Below are positions 1 to 8,347 of a stretch of 31,017 nucleotides of DNA, piece after piece (position 1 is the stretch's first letter; each line of letters starts with the position of its first letter). The position numbers and the translations under genes are program-made. This stretch comes from TCS55 sp964343505 (GTDB lineage: Bacteria; Fidelibacterota; Marinisomatia; Marinisomatales; TCS55): positions 1 to 31,017 of the forward strand of contig CAYFJU010000033.1 of the NCBI GenBank assembly GCA_964343505.1, read 5' to 3'. Below the pieces are notes generated by a model that was not told the origin of the DNA, made no database searches, and saw nothing but the letters and a program-made list of their open reading frames with translations.

Positions 1-52
1 CAAAAACCCTACAGTCCAAATCAATAAGAAAATAAACTATTGCAACATAATA

Positions 53-297
53 CATCCTGAGCGCAGTGAAGTATATCAAGCAAATGATGGCTCTACAACA
101 TACACTTGAGATTCTTCAGTCGCTACGCTCCCTCAGAATGACAGTTAGTTTTAGTTAATAAAAAAGAGTGTGTCATCCTGAGCCGTAGGCGAAGGATCTC
201 AAGCAGACGCAAACTAAAAAACTAACACTTGAGATCCCTGTCTGCCGCAGTGAAATGAAGACATGGCTTCTCCGCCAGCCGGTGTATCAGGATGACA
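53..297. repeat. Cluster of four alternating copies of a dispersed intergenic palindromic repeat
   Basis: Four degenerate copies of the same unit can be read. At about 53-80 and 171-203 it runs forward (CATCCTGAG...GAAGGATCTCAAG type). At about 105-143 and 227-297 it runs in reverse (CTTGAGAT...CAGNATGACA type). The 105-143 and 171-203 copies lie head to head around a 27-nt spacer and could fold into a long hairpin. The last copy carries a longer, rearranged middle. No reading frame of note crosses them. Units of this form are common as non-coding repeats in FCB-group genomes; that they are repeated elsewhere in this genome is inferred. Confidence 0.75.
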
Positions 298-336
298 TGA
301 TTCGTTGGTTAGTCGTTAACAAACAGCTCACCTACA

Positions 337-366
337 TTCCCCCTTTTTTAAAGGGGCCCCGGGGGA
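337..366. repeat. C/G-rich palindromic repeat
   Basis: A perfect inverted repeat CCCCTTT-TTT-AAAGGGG at 340-356 is followed directly by a second G/C run, GGGGCCCCGGGGG. It resembles the 'CCCCCTTTTTTAAAGGGG' class of dispersed intergenic repeats. It lies downstream of the minus-strand M20 peptidase gene and has no U tract placed to make it an obvious terminator. Confidence 0.5.
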
Positions 367-386
367 TATTAACAAATGGCTGTTTG

Positions 387-407
387 TGCTTTAGACTGTC
401 TAAAGCA
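387..407. terminator. Perfect 10-bp hairpin just past the M20 peptidase gene
   Basis: TGCTTTAGAC and GTCTAAAGCA are separated by a single T. The element lies 15 nt beyond the minus-strand stop codon at 423, where a terminator would be expected. On the minus strand no U run follows the stem, so it could be a weak or factor-assisted terminator, a 3'-end stabiliser, or a protein-binding palindrome. Confidence 0.35.
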
Positions 408-422
408 AAATAAAAAACTCAA

Positions 423-1901
423 TTATAGTTTTTTCTCCTCGCCTAGGGACTCGATCAAATGAATGTAAAACTGGATCCCTTTTTCAAAAGCGTCAATACC
501 AATTCGTTCATCAATCCCATGGATTCGTTTCAGATCGCCTTCTCCCGTTTCAATCGGTGAGAACCGAAATATGTTGGGTGAAAGATCCACAAAATGCTTC
601 GTATCCGTACCGCCGGGAGATACGCCGGGCACCACAACTATACCGGGGAATACTTCCTGAATTTTATAAGATAAAAATTTGAATTGATCCGAATTGGGGT
701 CAGAGACCGGTGCCGGTTCCCGACCGAATCCCCCATCCGGTTGGCGGACTTCAATCCGCGAATCATCAATAATTTCTGTCACCATTTGGATCACACTTTC
801 AGGTGTATCGCCGGGTATGATTCTGAAATTCACCATGGCACGGGCTTGAGCCGGGATCACATTATCTTTGATACCTGCCGAAAAAATGGTGGGTGCTGTG
901 GTGGTTCGCACCATGGCATTTCCCGATGGATTTTTAGATAAGATGCCATCCAGCAATCCGCCGAATAACCATTGGTTGGCCATGACCATTCGCGGTAAGA
1001 AGCCCATTTCCGGCGCCATGGCATTCAGCATATGTTTGATGGGACCATCCATTTGCGCAGGCAAGGGGTTGGCCTGGAGCTTGGCAATGGCATTGGCCAA
1101 AATACCGATTGTTGTTTCCCTCGCCGGCATGGATGAATGTCCGCCGGTACCCTTTGCAACCAATTCCAAGGTGACATATCCTTTTTCACTAACCGCAACG
1201 AAGGCCACCTGTTTATCAATACCGATGCCCAATTCATTGGAAATGCCGCCCCCTTCATCTAGGATGAAATCAAATTTGATGCCCTGCTCTGAAAAATAAT
1301 CTGCCGTGAATTTTGCGCCATTTGCTCCGCCGATCTCTTCATCGTGGCCAAAGGCAATATACACTGTTTGCATTGGGGTGAAGCCCGAATCGATTAAGTG
1401 GGATACGGACTCCATAATGGCAAAGAGACTGCCCTTATCATCCATGGCACCCCGACCCCAAACCGTGGTTGAATCGGTTGTGCCGTTAAAGGGGGGATGG
1501 GTCCATTGATCCAAGGACTGTTGATCAATGGGCACCACATCCATATGGGCCATAAGCAGTATGGGTCGCTTTGTTTCATCTTGTCCCGGCCATTTAAAAA
1601 GCAGACTGTGTGTGTTAATACTATGTACATCAAGTGTATTGAAAACATTGGGGTATTCCCGTCGAAGAAACGCATTGAAGTTCACAAAATGTGTATAGTC
1701 AATTTCCCCTTTATTCATTTGAGAAATGGTGGGGATTTTTAATCCACCCGAGAGTCTGGTAACGGCCTTTTCAGTATTAACATTCATCAGATCGACCGCT
1801 TTGATTGGGATTTGGTCCGACCCCATTCGGAAGGCATTAAATAATAATATAATGATTAATATAAGAATTAAGCTGCCAAGGCCTTTTAAAACATTTTTCA
1901 T
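423..1901 (-). CDS. M20 family metallopeptidase (carboxypeptidase S / PM20D1-like)
   Basis: A zinc-dependent exo-peptidase or amidohydrolase, probably releasing amino acids from peptides or N-acyl amino acids outside the cytoplasm. Residues about 8-24 form a hydrophobic N-terminal segment (signal anchor). The M20 core is intact: MAHMDVV with ligand H119 and catalytic-loop D121; WGRGAMDDKG with bridging D154; the HDEEIGG motif with catalytic E188 and ligand E189; LDEGGG with D215; and a late GGTDTKHF supplying the last histidine. The dimerisation or 'lid' insert follows GTGGHSSMPA. Length (492 aa) and the N-terminal anchor fit the Cps1/PM20D1 branch better than short cytosolic DapE/ArgE forms. 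It begins 20 nt after the upstream M24 gene, behind a G-rich site (GGGGGGA), so the two peptidases are probably co-transcribed. Substrate is not predictable. Confidence 0.92.
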   Translation of the reverse strand: MKNVLKGLGSLILILIIILLFNAFRMGSDQIPIKAVDLMNVNTEKAVTRLSGGLKIPTISQMNKGEIDYTHFVNFNAFLRREYPNVFNTLDVHSINTHSLLFKWPGQDETKRPILLMAHMDVVPIDQQSLDQWTHPPFNGTTDSTTVWGRGAMDDKGSLFAIMESVSHLIDSGFTPMQTVYIAFGHDEEIGGANGAKFTADYFSEQGIKFDFILDEGGGISNELGIGIDKQVAFVAVSEKGYVTLELVAKGTGGHSSMPARETTIGILANAIAKLQANPLPAQMDGPIKHMLNAMAPEMGFLPRMVMANQWLFGGLLDGILSKNPSGNAMVRTTTAPTIFSAGIKDNVIPAQARAMVNFRIIPGDTPESVIQMVTEIIDDSRIEVRQPDGGFGREPAPVSDPNSDQFKFLSYKIQEVFPGIVVVPGVSPGGTDTKHFVDLSPNIFRFSPIETGEGDLKRIHGIDERIGIDAFEKGIQFYIHLIESLGEEKKL

Positions 1902-1921
1902 TTATCAGTCCCCCCGCCTGC

Positions 1922-3283
1922 TCACTTCTTAGAAGGGCGGGCAGGCCAGTATATGACAATCATTTCCGTTTGACGCGGATCAATGTATTCACAGGTTTCA
2001 CCATTAAAGAAAGCGTCCTCTTCCAACATAATGGCCACCTCCTTATCCCATTCTTCGATAAACACCTTGGCGTTGAGTTCGATTGAATAGGCCGTGTTGG
2101 GGAATAAAGGATAATCCCCATTCACTGGCACCCCTTCCTGTTTGTCCCACATGCCGATCGTTGGTCCGGAGCCATGACCATAATAGCCAATGGGATGGGT
2201 ATAAATTTGTGGTTTGATGTCCTCATCTTTAGCTTGTTTTAAAGCAGACAATAGCATTTCATTCCCGGTCCGCCCTGTTCTGAACTGATCGGTGAGGATG
2301 TCCTGAAGTCTGTTGCCGGTGGCCAAAGCTTTGACCAGGTAATTGGGTGTATGGTTTTCACCAGGCATCAGAACGTAAGCATGCTGTTGGGTATCGGTGT
2401 TGAGCCCCAAGTAGGTGATGCCGAAATCCACGTGGAGTAGATCTCCAGGACGGATGACATTGTCAGGCTTATCTTTAGAAAAAGCTTCAAGAAAATTAAA
2501 GTCTTGTTTGTCTGCCCTTTGAATATCAACCGTTGGATGAAACCAAGTGACCAGGTTCAGATCGCGAATCCGTTCACGATACCACCATACCACATCGTCT
2601 GTCGTTGTGACCCCCGGCGTGATCACCTTAGCGGAAAATCCTTCTTTAATGATATCATGGGCGATACGGCAAATTTCAGGATAGACTTCCATCTCTTGGG
2701 CGCTCCGCGTTTCCAGCCAGCCGATGGCGACTTTTTCCGCGCTGACCAACCGTTGCAAATATTTCTTAGGGAGGGCTTTTTTAAACAGTTCTAATTCTGT
2801 TGCGGTTAGACCGTCGCCCTGAGCGAAATATTCGCTCTGGTTGATGCCGATGGTTTTCGGGGCCTTGGCTTTGATAAGGTCCGCCAAGGCTGCGTATTGA
2901 TTTGCCTGGGCCTCCGGGTCCCATGCTTTTTTAAACACGTCCCCAACATCATAGCGGGCCACGGCGTAGGTTTCTAAGGGTTGACCATTCCCAGGATTAT
3001 GGATCACCAGGATGGTCCGCCGCCGGACGTTGAGCCAGGTGGCCGGGAGCATGGTACGGATCACCGGATCTTCATTATACTCCCGGGCGATGATGACCCA
3101 CATATCCATATTGTTGCGAGCCATGATTTCAGGCAGGACTGTTTGAAAACGATCTTTCAACCATTCATTGCGGATTGTGGCTCGTTCACGCATCGACAGG
3201 ATGCGAATTTTTAGGTCATCCGCAAAAGATAGCGTGGGGAGAACTAGAGATATGAACAGAAACCGTTTGATCAACTTTTGCAT
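1922..3283 (-). CDS. M24 family metallopeptidase (Xaa-Pro aminopeptidase-like), exported
   Basis: A pita-bread-fold dinuclear metallopeptidase. The chosen start gives MQKLIKRFLFISLVLPTLSF followed by ADD, a clear signal peptide with a plausible cleavage site, preceded by TGAGGAT as ribosome site. An upstream in-frame extension to 3400 is possible but has no such site and would bury the signal. In the 453-residue protein the five M24 ligands are visible: D286 (HVDFG), D297 (NTDTQQ), H370 (YGHGSG), E402 (IELN) and E421/E422 (LEED). Residues about 20-180 form the usual creatinase-type N-terminal domain. It leads a two-gene unit with the M20 peptidase, consistent with periplasmic peptide scavenging (inference). 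Exact specificity (aminopeptidase P or prolidase-like) is unresolved. Confidence 0.9.
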   Translation of the reverse strand: MQKLIKRFLFISLVLPTLSFADDLKIRILSMRERATIRNEWLKDRFQTVLPEIMARNNMDMWVIIAREYNEDPVIRTMLPATWLNVRRRTILVIHNPGNGQPLETYAVARYDVGDVFKKAWDPEAQANQYAALADLIKAKAPKTIGINQSEYFAQGDGLTATELELFKKALPKKYLQRLVSAEKVAIGWLETRSAQEMEVYPEICRIAHDIIKEGFSAKVITPGVTTTDDVVWWYRERIRDLNLVTWFHPTVDIQRADKQDFNFLEAFSKDKPDNVIRPGDLLHVDFGITYLGLNTDTQQHAYVLMPGENHTPNYLVKALATGNRLQDILTDQFRTGRTGNEMLLSALKQAKDEDIKPQIYTHPIGYYGHGSGPTIGMWDKQEGVPVNGDYPLFPNTAYSIELNAKVFIEEWDKEVAIMLEEDAFFNGETCEYIDPRQTEMIVIYWPARPSKK

Positions 3284-3359
3284 AAAATCCTCAGCCAAGT
3301 AACGTTTTTGTTTTGAAAAATGTAAAGGTAAGTTTGCATTAAGAATCGAGGAGACGCAA

Positions 3360-3530
3360 ATGAAATTCTTAAGCATTAATAATGTTTTAGCCCTGACCAT
3401 ATTTTCTGCAGGAATCGCACAACAATCACCACCAACACGGCCCGTGGCAACCTAATCAATTGTTGCGCTGGATGAAGCAACGGGGGAACTGGGTGTGGCC
3501 GTCCAGAGCCATTGGTTTTCAGTAGGCTTA
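3360..3530 (+). pseudogene. 5' remnant of a DUF1028 family protein
   Basis: From an ATG at 3360 with a perfect ribosome site (GAGGAGA, 5-nt spacing) the frame reads a signal-peptide-like stretch (MKFLSINNVLALTIFSAG) and then RPVAT-stop-SIVALD and GELGVAVQSHWFSVG. This is the hallmark N-terminus of the DUF1028 family, whose members read A-T-Y/F-S-I-V-A at this point. A TAA (3453-3455) replaces the aromatic codon, and family similarity stops right after SVG at about 3528. The next in-frame stop is at 3552-3554. The gene is therefore both nonsense-mutated and missing most of its length. Family recognition is by motif memory. Confidence 0.75.
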
Positions 3531-3564
3531 ACCGTTGATTTGCCAGAGATTTAGATGCGGTCAT
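3530..3564 (-). pseudogene. 5' end of an unidentified broken gene facing the DUF1028 remnant
   Basis: On the minus strand an ATG at 3564 sits 6 nt after an ideal ribosome site (AAAAAGGAGT, 3580-3571). It reads MTASKSLANQRL before running antisense into the DUF1028 remnant, where the sequence becomes proline-rich and implausible. An ideal start followed by about 11 convincing codons suggests a gene that lost its body at the same breakpoint. I cannot identify it. A longer minus-strand frame from 3747 covers this stretch but lacks a ribosome site and looks spurious. Confidence 0.35.
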
Positions 3565-3792
3565 TTTTAGACTCCTTTTTATTGTGTAGTTTGAAGTTGA
3601 AAATACAACTTCCCCACCTGACACTGTCTTGGCGGGGGCATCACACTCGAATGCACTCGTTATTTTAATAGATGACCATGTCCCCATAATGCGGGACATC
3701 CGCTTTTGTTTTAAATGAGTAGAAATTCTTTTTATTTTTTTCTGCAAATATTACATTCTAAACCAATGGACTAACTAAGTATGGGGATATTA

Positions 3793-4899
3793 ATGATATG
3801 CCGGAATAAAAAATTATCCTTTTTCTTATTGACTCTGTCGGCCACGGTGTTCACCGCTTGCCCTCACGCACCAAATGACCGCCAAGGGGAAGAATCGCCC
3901 TGGTTAAAATATGGATTGGAAGACCATTCTGTTCACAAGTTGCGATTATTTGACAACCAGCTATATGCGATAACAAGACAGAGAGGATTGTACCGCAGAA
4001 ACATCCATGATGAATCATCCGAATGGCAATACTTAGGATTTAAAGATACTGTTAATGGATGGCCTAATACTGAGGGTGTGGTGGACGTATATATAAACAC
4101 GAATAAACCCCGCCAAATCATGATTTCTATGTATCAATCTGGGTATGAGACAGATCCATCCATTCATACCGTATATGCTTCCCAGGACGACGGCGTTTCC
4201 TGGCAACCTTCCGATTCTGGATTGGTATGGGATGGGAATGATTCTTCATTATTTAAGGCTCTGCCCGGAGAATTGGAGGGTATGGGAGACAAAGTCTATG
4301 CTGTGACTACCACTTATGGGGGCATTTACGTGTCGGACGATTTCGGTAAAACATGGGACGTATTCCTCCAAGGATATGCAACTACATATCTTGATCTGCA
4401 TATACATCCTTTAAATAATCAGGTTATGTGGAGCGTAACAATGGGGCCATACGGTGATAGCGGTATAGGGAAAACATCTGACGGTGGAATAACGTGGCAG
4501 GACCTCCCAGAATCTTTCGCAAAACTTTACCAATTTGTTGATGATATCGCCTTGGACCCATTAGATCCGAATATTGTTTATGTCGGTGCTGAGGGGAATA
4601 TTTATAAAACAGAAGATTTCGGTGACGCCTGGATACAGATCTTATTGGGAGATTCAACAGATTTTCGCTTTTCATTAATTACTATAAATGACAAACGACC
4701 GAACCATATAGTTGCACATGGGAGCAATAAATCTAATTTTCGATCGATATGGGAATCATGGGACGGGGGTACTTCATGGAGAGAGATTGACTATCCGTAT
4801 GAGTTCCTGATCCATTTCCCATCTATATTTGATCCCATCAATGATGTCCTATACTTTCCCACAGATGGTGGGGTGCTTAAATATAAAAGTTCTAAATAG
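3793..4899 (+). CDS. BNR/sortilin-type repeat lipoprotein
   Basis: A predicted secreted or surface beta-propeller of about 368 aa. The N-terminus MICRNKKLSFFLLTLSATVF is hydrophobic and is followed by TAC, a lipobox-like cysteine near residue 23. Asp-box/BNR signatures (S-x-D-x-G-x-T-W) recur: SQDDGVSWQP, SDDFGKTWDV, TSDGGITWQD, TEDFGDAWIQ and SWDGGTSWRE. Such proteins are sialidase- or VPS10-like propellers, often carbohydrate- or protein-binding, but the repeats alone do not give enzymatic activity. I chose the ATG at 3793 because GGGGAT precedes it by about 5 nt; the ATG at 3781 has no ribosome site. The subtilase gene follows 29 nt after the stop, so they may be co-expressed. Confidence 0.75.
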   Translation: MICRNKKLSFFLLTLSATVFTACPHAPNDRQGEESPWLKYGLEDHSVHKLRLFDNQLYAITRQRGLYRRNIHDESSEWQYLGFKDTVNGWPNTEGVVDVYINTNKPRQIMISMYQSGYETDPSIHTVYASQDDGVSWQPSDSGLVWDGNDSSLFKALPGELEGMGDKVYAVTTTYGGIYVSDDFGKTWDVFLQGYATTYLDLHIHPLNNQVMWSVTMGPYGDSGIGKTSDGGITWQDLPESFAKLYQFVDDIALDPLDPNIVYVGAEGNIYKTEDFGDAWIQILLGDSTDFRFSLITINDKRPNHIVAHGSNKSNFRSIWESWDGGTSWREIDYPYEFLIHFPSIFDPINDVLYFPTDGGVLKYKSSK

Positions 4900-4928
4900 T
4901 CTGGAACCTAAATGAGAGGAAAAAAACG

Positions 4929-7028
4929 TTGAAAAGACAACAAACCTGTGTACATAAAAAGTCTTTACCATACTTCTGTATAGTAATGGGTCTTTTCCTC
5001 GTATCCCATGAGTTGACCCACGCTCAATCGTTCAATTTAGTGGGAAAAGAATATATTCAGGTTGAAGGAAGGTGGTTTACAAACAACAATGGGGTTATTG
5101 GTGATCCAATAATAACAAACAGGATTGTTATTCAACTCAGTCAGGAAAGGAGTATTAACCAAATCGGATTATCTTCCATGAATCTGGAAGTAGTTGCGGG
5201 TCCTTTTGCTAAAAATTTCTATGTAGTCAAAGTTCCTTTTGCTGTTGATCCATTTGTCAAAGCAACATTATTGTCAAAAGTAAATGGGATAGTAGACATT
5301 GAGTTTGATGCGTTGGGTGAATGGTCCGATACGCCAAATGACGCACAGTGGAATAATCAATGGAATCTAAAGAATACAAATAAAATGGATATGACTAATA
5401 CTTGGGGAATTAACAGGGGATCGGGTTCAACTATCGTGGCGGTAATAGACGTTGGAGTCGAATATACTCATGAAGATTTGACTGGTAATATTTGGTCCGG
5501 AGTAGGTTGGGATTTCCATGATGGGGATGCTGTTCCACTACCTGATTATACTTTATTACAGGATCATCATGGTACCGCAGTTGCAGGAATTCTTGGGGCA
5601 GTTACAAATAACGGTATCGGTGTTGCCGGTATCGCTGGAGGATGGGAAGCAGATAATTTTGAAGATACTGGCTATCCCGGTGTAAGTATCATGTGTCTTA
5701 GACCTGCGTATTGGCTAGATGAGGGTGGGTATCAACATCCATATATGTCATCAGTAGCAGAAGCAGTGACCTACGCCTATCAAAACGGTGCACGGGTTAT
5801 AAACTTAAGTTTAGGATTTGAGAACACTCATTCTACCTTGACATCAGCCATAAATACCGCTGTTAATGATTATGGCGTTGTTGTTGTTTGTAGCTCAGGG
5901 AATAAAGGTGGGGAGACAGGACCACCAGGGGACTATTGGTATGTCAGATTTCCTGCCTCAATGTCAAATACAATCGCTGTAGGTGCTGCAGAATCTGATG
6001 ATACTCGTTGGGAAAATTATTCTCAGGGTAGTTGTTATGGTCCAGAATTAGACCTTATGGCACCACAAGGAGTTTGGACAACGGATTTAGAAGGGGTAGA
6101 AGGTAAATCTTCCGGTAATTACTATTCTGATTTCGGAGGTACATCTGCGGCGGCTCCCCATGCAGCCGGGCTGGCCGCATTGATCCTTTCCATCTATCCG
6201 GATTTCACGCCACAGGAAGTAAAGGACTTTATGACTGATAATGCCGATAAAGTCGGTGGTGTAACATATAATTCAAATGGTTGGCATATGGAATATGGCT
6301 TTGGCCGGTTGGATGCCTATGCAACCCTAACAGCAGTACGTGAATATTTGGGGTACCCTCCGGCAGTCCCCGGCAATTTGGTCGCGAGCAAACATTGGGT
6401 CGGAGGTTCGTATAGACCAAAACTGACTTGGGATGCCAATACTGAGGTAAATTTAGCGGGGTATATAATCTATCGGTCATTTGATGGTTCCTCCGGGCCC
6501 TATGATATATGTGCAATTCTTTCAAATACCACGACTTCTTTTATTGACGATGGTGTCTATATAAGCACCAGTAGAAATTGTGCATATGCCCATTATGAGT
6601 TGCGTGCCTATAATACAACCAGAGATACATCGGACTATACTCAATCAGTATTCCAAAGATTTGATGATGGTAATTGTGGTGGGGGTCCCATACCCAAAGT
6701 ACTGTTAAGTGGAACAACAAATATTATTCCTACTGAGTATTTTGTTTATCCAAACTTTCCCAACCCGTTTAATCCAACAACAACTATTCCGTTTGACCTG
6801 CCAGAAGACAGTGACGTGAGTCTCGTGGTCCATGATATACAGGGCCGAGAAGTAGTTAGATTGGTTATGGGTAGCATATCCGCCGGTGCATATTACGTAA
6901 ATTGGGACGGGAAGAATTCTGTTGGAGTACCTGTACCGTCGGGGATTTATTTGTATAGCTTTTCCGCAAAGTCATCAAGCGATGATAAATATTTCTTAAA
7001 AAATTACAAGATGGTCTTAATGAAATAG
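4929..7028 (+). CDS. Secreted S8 subtilisin-family serine protease with FN3 and C-terminal sorting (type A) domain
   Basis: A secreted endopeptidase of 699 aa. It starts with TTG behind GAGAGGA. An N-terminal signal (about 12-33) and a roughly 100-residue inhibitor-like prodomain precede the catalytic domain. The triad is D174 (AVIDVG), H214 (HHGTAVAG) and S406 (GGTSAAAPHAAG), with N325 (SSGNKGG) as oxyanion-hole Asn. An FN3-like domain (about 480-570, LTWDANTEVNLAGY) follows. The C-terminal about 90 residues begin at PNFPNPFNPTTTI and contain VHDIQGREV and PSGIYLYSF, the FlgD-like/Por-type tail used by type IX secretion or a related system in FCB bacteria. Targeting to the surface through such a system is inferred; no secretion-system genes are in the window. 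Role is probably extracellular protein degradation. Confidence 0.92.
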   Translation: MKRQQTCVHKKSLPYFCIVMGLFLVSHELTHAQSFNLVGKEYIQVEGRWFTNNNGVIGDPIITNRIVIQLSQERSINQIGLSSMNLEVVAGPFAKNFYVVKVPFAVDPFVKATLLSKVNGIVDIEFDALGEWSDTPNDAQWNNQWNLKNTNKMDMTNTWGINRGSGSTIVAVIDVGVEYTHEDLTGNIWSGVGWDFHDGDAVPLPDYTLLQDHHGTAVAGILGAVTNNGIGVAGIAGGWEADNFEDTGYPGVSIMCLRPAYWLDEGGYQHPYMSSVAEAVTYAYQNGARVINLSLGFENTHSTLTSAINTAVNDYGVVVVCSSGNKGGETGPPGDYWYVRFPASMSNTIAVGAAESDDTRWENYSQGSCYGPELDLMAPQGVWTTDLEGVEGKSSGNYYSDFGGTSAAAPHAAGLAALILSIYPDFTPQEVKDFMTDNADKVGGVTYNSNGWHMEYGFGRLDAYATLTAVREYLGYPPAVPGNLVASKHWVGGSYRPKLTWDANTEVNLAGYIIYRSFDGSSGPYDICAILSNTTTSFIDDGVYISTSRNCAYAHYELRAYNTTRDTSDYTQSVFQRFDDGNCGGGPIPKVLLSGTTNIIPTEYFVYPNFPNPFNPTTTIPFDLPEDSDVSLVVHDIQGREVVRLVMGSISAGAYYVNWDGKNSVGVPVPSGIYLYSFSAKSSSDDKYFLKNYKMVLMK

Positions 7029-7106
7029 CATCATAGGATACTCAGGGCATGATTTTGATAGGGCCGCGGTTCATTATCTGTTAGCCCTGGGTGGGAGTGG
7101 AAAAGT

Positions 7107-8237
7107 TCAGATAAACGCCCGGATAACTGCAAAGAGACGGTCAATATCGGCTTTCGTATTATACAAGTACGGGGCTATGCGCATGGCATTTCCCCGCACA
7201 CTCACATAAATATTCTCCCTTTTCAGACCTTCCGTCAGTTTTACCGGAACGCCCTCTTGGAATTGAATGCCCAGAATATGGGGTGCTCGAAGCGCTCTCT
7301 CCCGGACAGAAAGGCCCAGGGCCAGCGCCCTGTTGGTCATGTCATCAGTCAATTGGTAAAGTGTATCACAAATATTTTCAACCCCCCAATCCGATACTTG
7401 TTTTAGGGCCGCCATAGCCATGGGCATCAGCACAAAATTGCTCCTTTCACCCACATCAAATTTGCGGGCCCCGGGCTGAAATGTATCTCTGTAATTCACC
7501 AGGTTGGAAAAATCTTCGCTGTTCTCCCGGGCCATCCAGTTATACTCCAAAGGCGTACCATTTAAGTGTTTGTTATTCACGAACATATACCCGAATGAAT
7601 AGGGCCCCAAGAGCCATTTATATCCCACGGTGATGATAAAATCCGGCCTCACTGCCTCAATTTCAATCGGGATCACACCGGCGGATTGAGAGAGATCAAG
7701 AACGAGAGCAGCGTCAAATTCACGACACCGGTCACTCACAGCTTGGATATTAATCAGCGCTCCATCGGTCCAATGGCAGTTCGGAATGGTCACAATGGCT
7801 GTTCTACTGGTGATGGCTTGCAGTACGGATTCGGTACAATCCTCCGCAATTTTGGATACAGTGATGATTTTGGCCCCTGCATTTTTAGCCGCTTCCTCCC
7901 ATGCGTAATAATTGGAAGGGAATTGTTCTTCCAGTACCACAATTTCCTCACCAGGTTTCAGTTCCAGGTTGGCGGCGGCAATGGCGATTCCATAACTGAC
8001 AGATGGTATGAATGCCACATTCTCAGCATTTGCGCCCATGATTTCGGTAAACAGGGAGCGGCACTGTTCCGATTCGGTGAAAAAGTCTTCAGGCATCAGT
8101 TCCCACGGAGATGATTTCCTGGAGACGCCTTCAACCCCGGCCGATTGAACTGACCTTAATTGGGGAGATAGATATGCACAATTGAGGTAAGTGACATCAT
8201 CGGGGATGTCAAATAAGTGTTTTTGGGAAGAGATCAT
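7107..8237 (-). CDS. Class V PLP-dependent aminotransferase
   Basis: A fold-type I PLP enzyme of 376 aa, cytosolic. The Schiff-base lysine is K207 in VGYKWLLGP, D181 in DLSQSAG should pair with the pyridine nitrogen, and N153/H155 lie in the ring-stacking region (IPNCHW). The N-terminal LNCAYLSP resembles kynureninase and isopenicillin-N-epimerase-like members more than IscS; no active-site cysteine loop typical of cysteine desulfurases is evident. It is divergent from threonine synthase, with 110 nt between the two starts. Substrate is unresolved. The start is preceded by AGGA at about 10 nt. Confidence 0.82.
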   Translation of the reverse strand: MISSQKHLFDIPDDVTYLNCAYLSPQLRSVQSAGVEGVSRKSSPWELMPEDFFTESEQCRSLFTEIMGANAENVAFIPSVSYGIAIAAANLELKPGEEIVVLEEQFPSNYYAWEEAAKNAGAKIITVSKIAEDCTESVLQAITSRTAIVTIPNCHWTDGALINIQAVSDRCREFDAALVLDLSQSAGVIPIEIEAVRPDFIITVGYKWLLGPYSFGYMFVNNKHLNGTPLEYNWMARENSEDFSNLVNYRDTFQPGARKFDVGERSNFVLMPMAMAALKQVSDWGVENICDTLYQLTDDMTNRALALGLSVRERALRAPHILGIQFQEGVPVKLTEGLKRENIYVSVRGNAMRIAPYLYNTKADIDRLFAVIRAFI

Positions 8238-8347
8238 TTAACCAATCCTGTGAATTATGGGCGCGTAATCTGTTTGCAATGTGATAAATCATGCAATGGA
8301 AAAGGAAAATCCATAGTAAAATAAAACTATAAAAAGGAGTCTGACGA

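Noticed and set aside
1..422. Possible CRISPR array from repeated segments at the window start
   Set aside because: Copies are degenerate, alternate in orientation and lack evenly sized spacers; they fit dispersed palindromic repeats instead.
868..1299. Plus-strand 143-codon frame
   Set aside because: It is antisense to the M20 peptidase core, whose catalytic motifs are intact on the other strand.
3376..3747. Minus-strand 123-codon frame
   Set aside because: It runs antisense through the DUF1028 remnant, has no ribosome site at its first ATG and is of low plausibility. Only the internal start at 3564 has convincing initiation signals.
7029..7106. Terminator between the subtilase and the aminotransferase genes
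   Set aside because: Only a 6-bp CAGGGC/GCCCTG pairing with a long loop and no T run was found.
8274..8296. Partial dyad TTGCA ... TGAT-AA-ATCA ... TGCAA between the divergent aminotransferase and thrC genes
   Set aside because: The arms are offset by three bases and short; too weak to call an operator.
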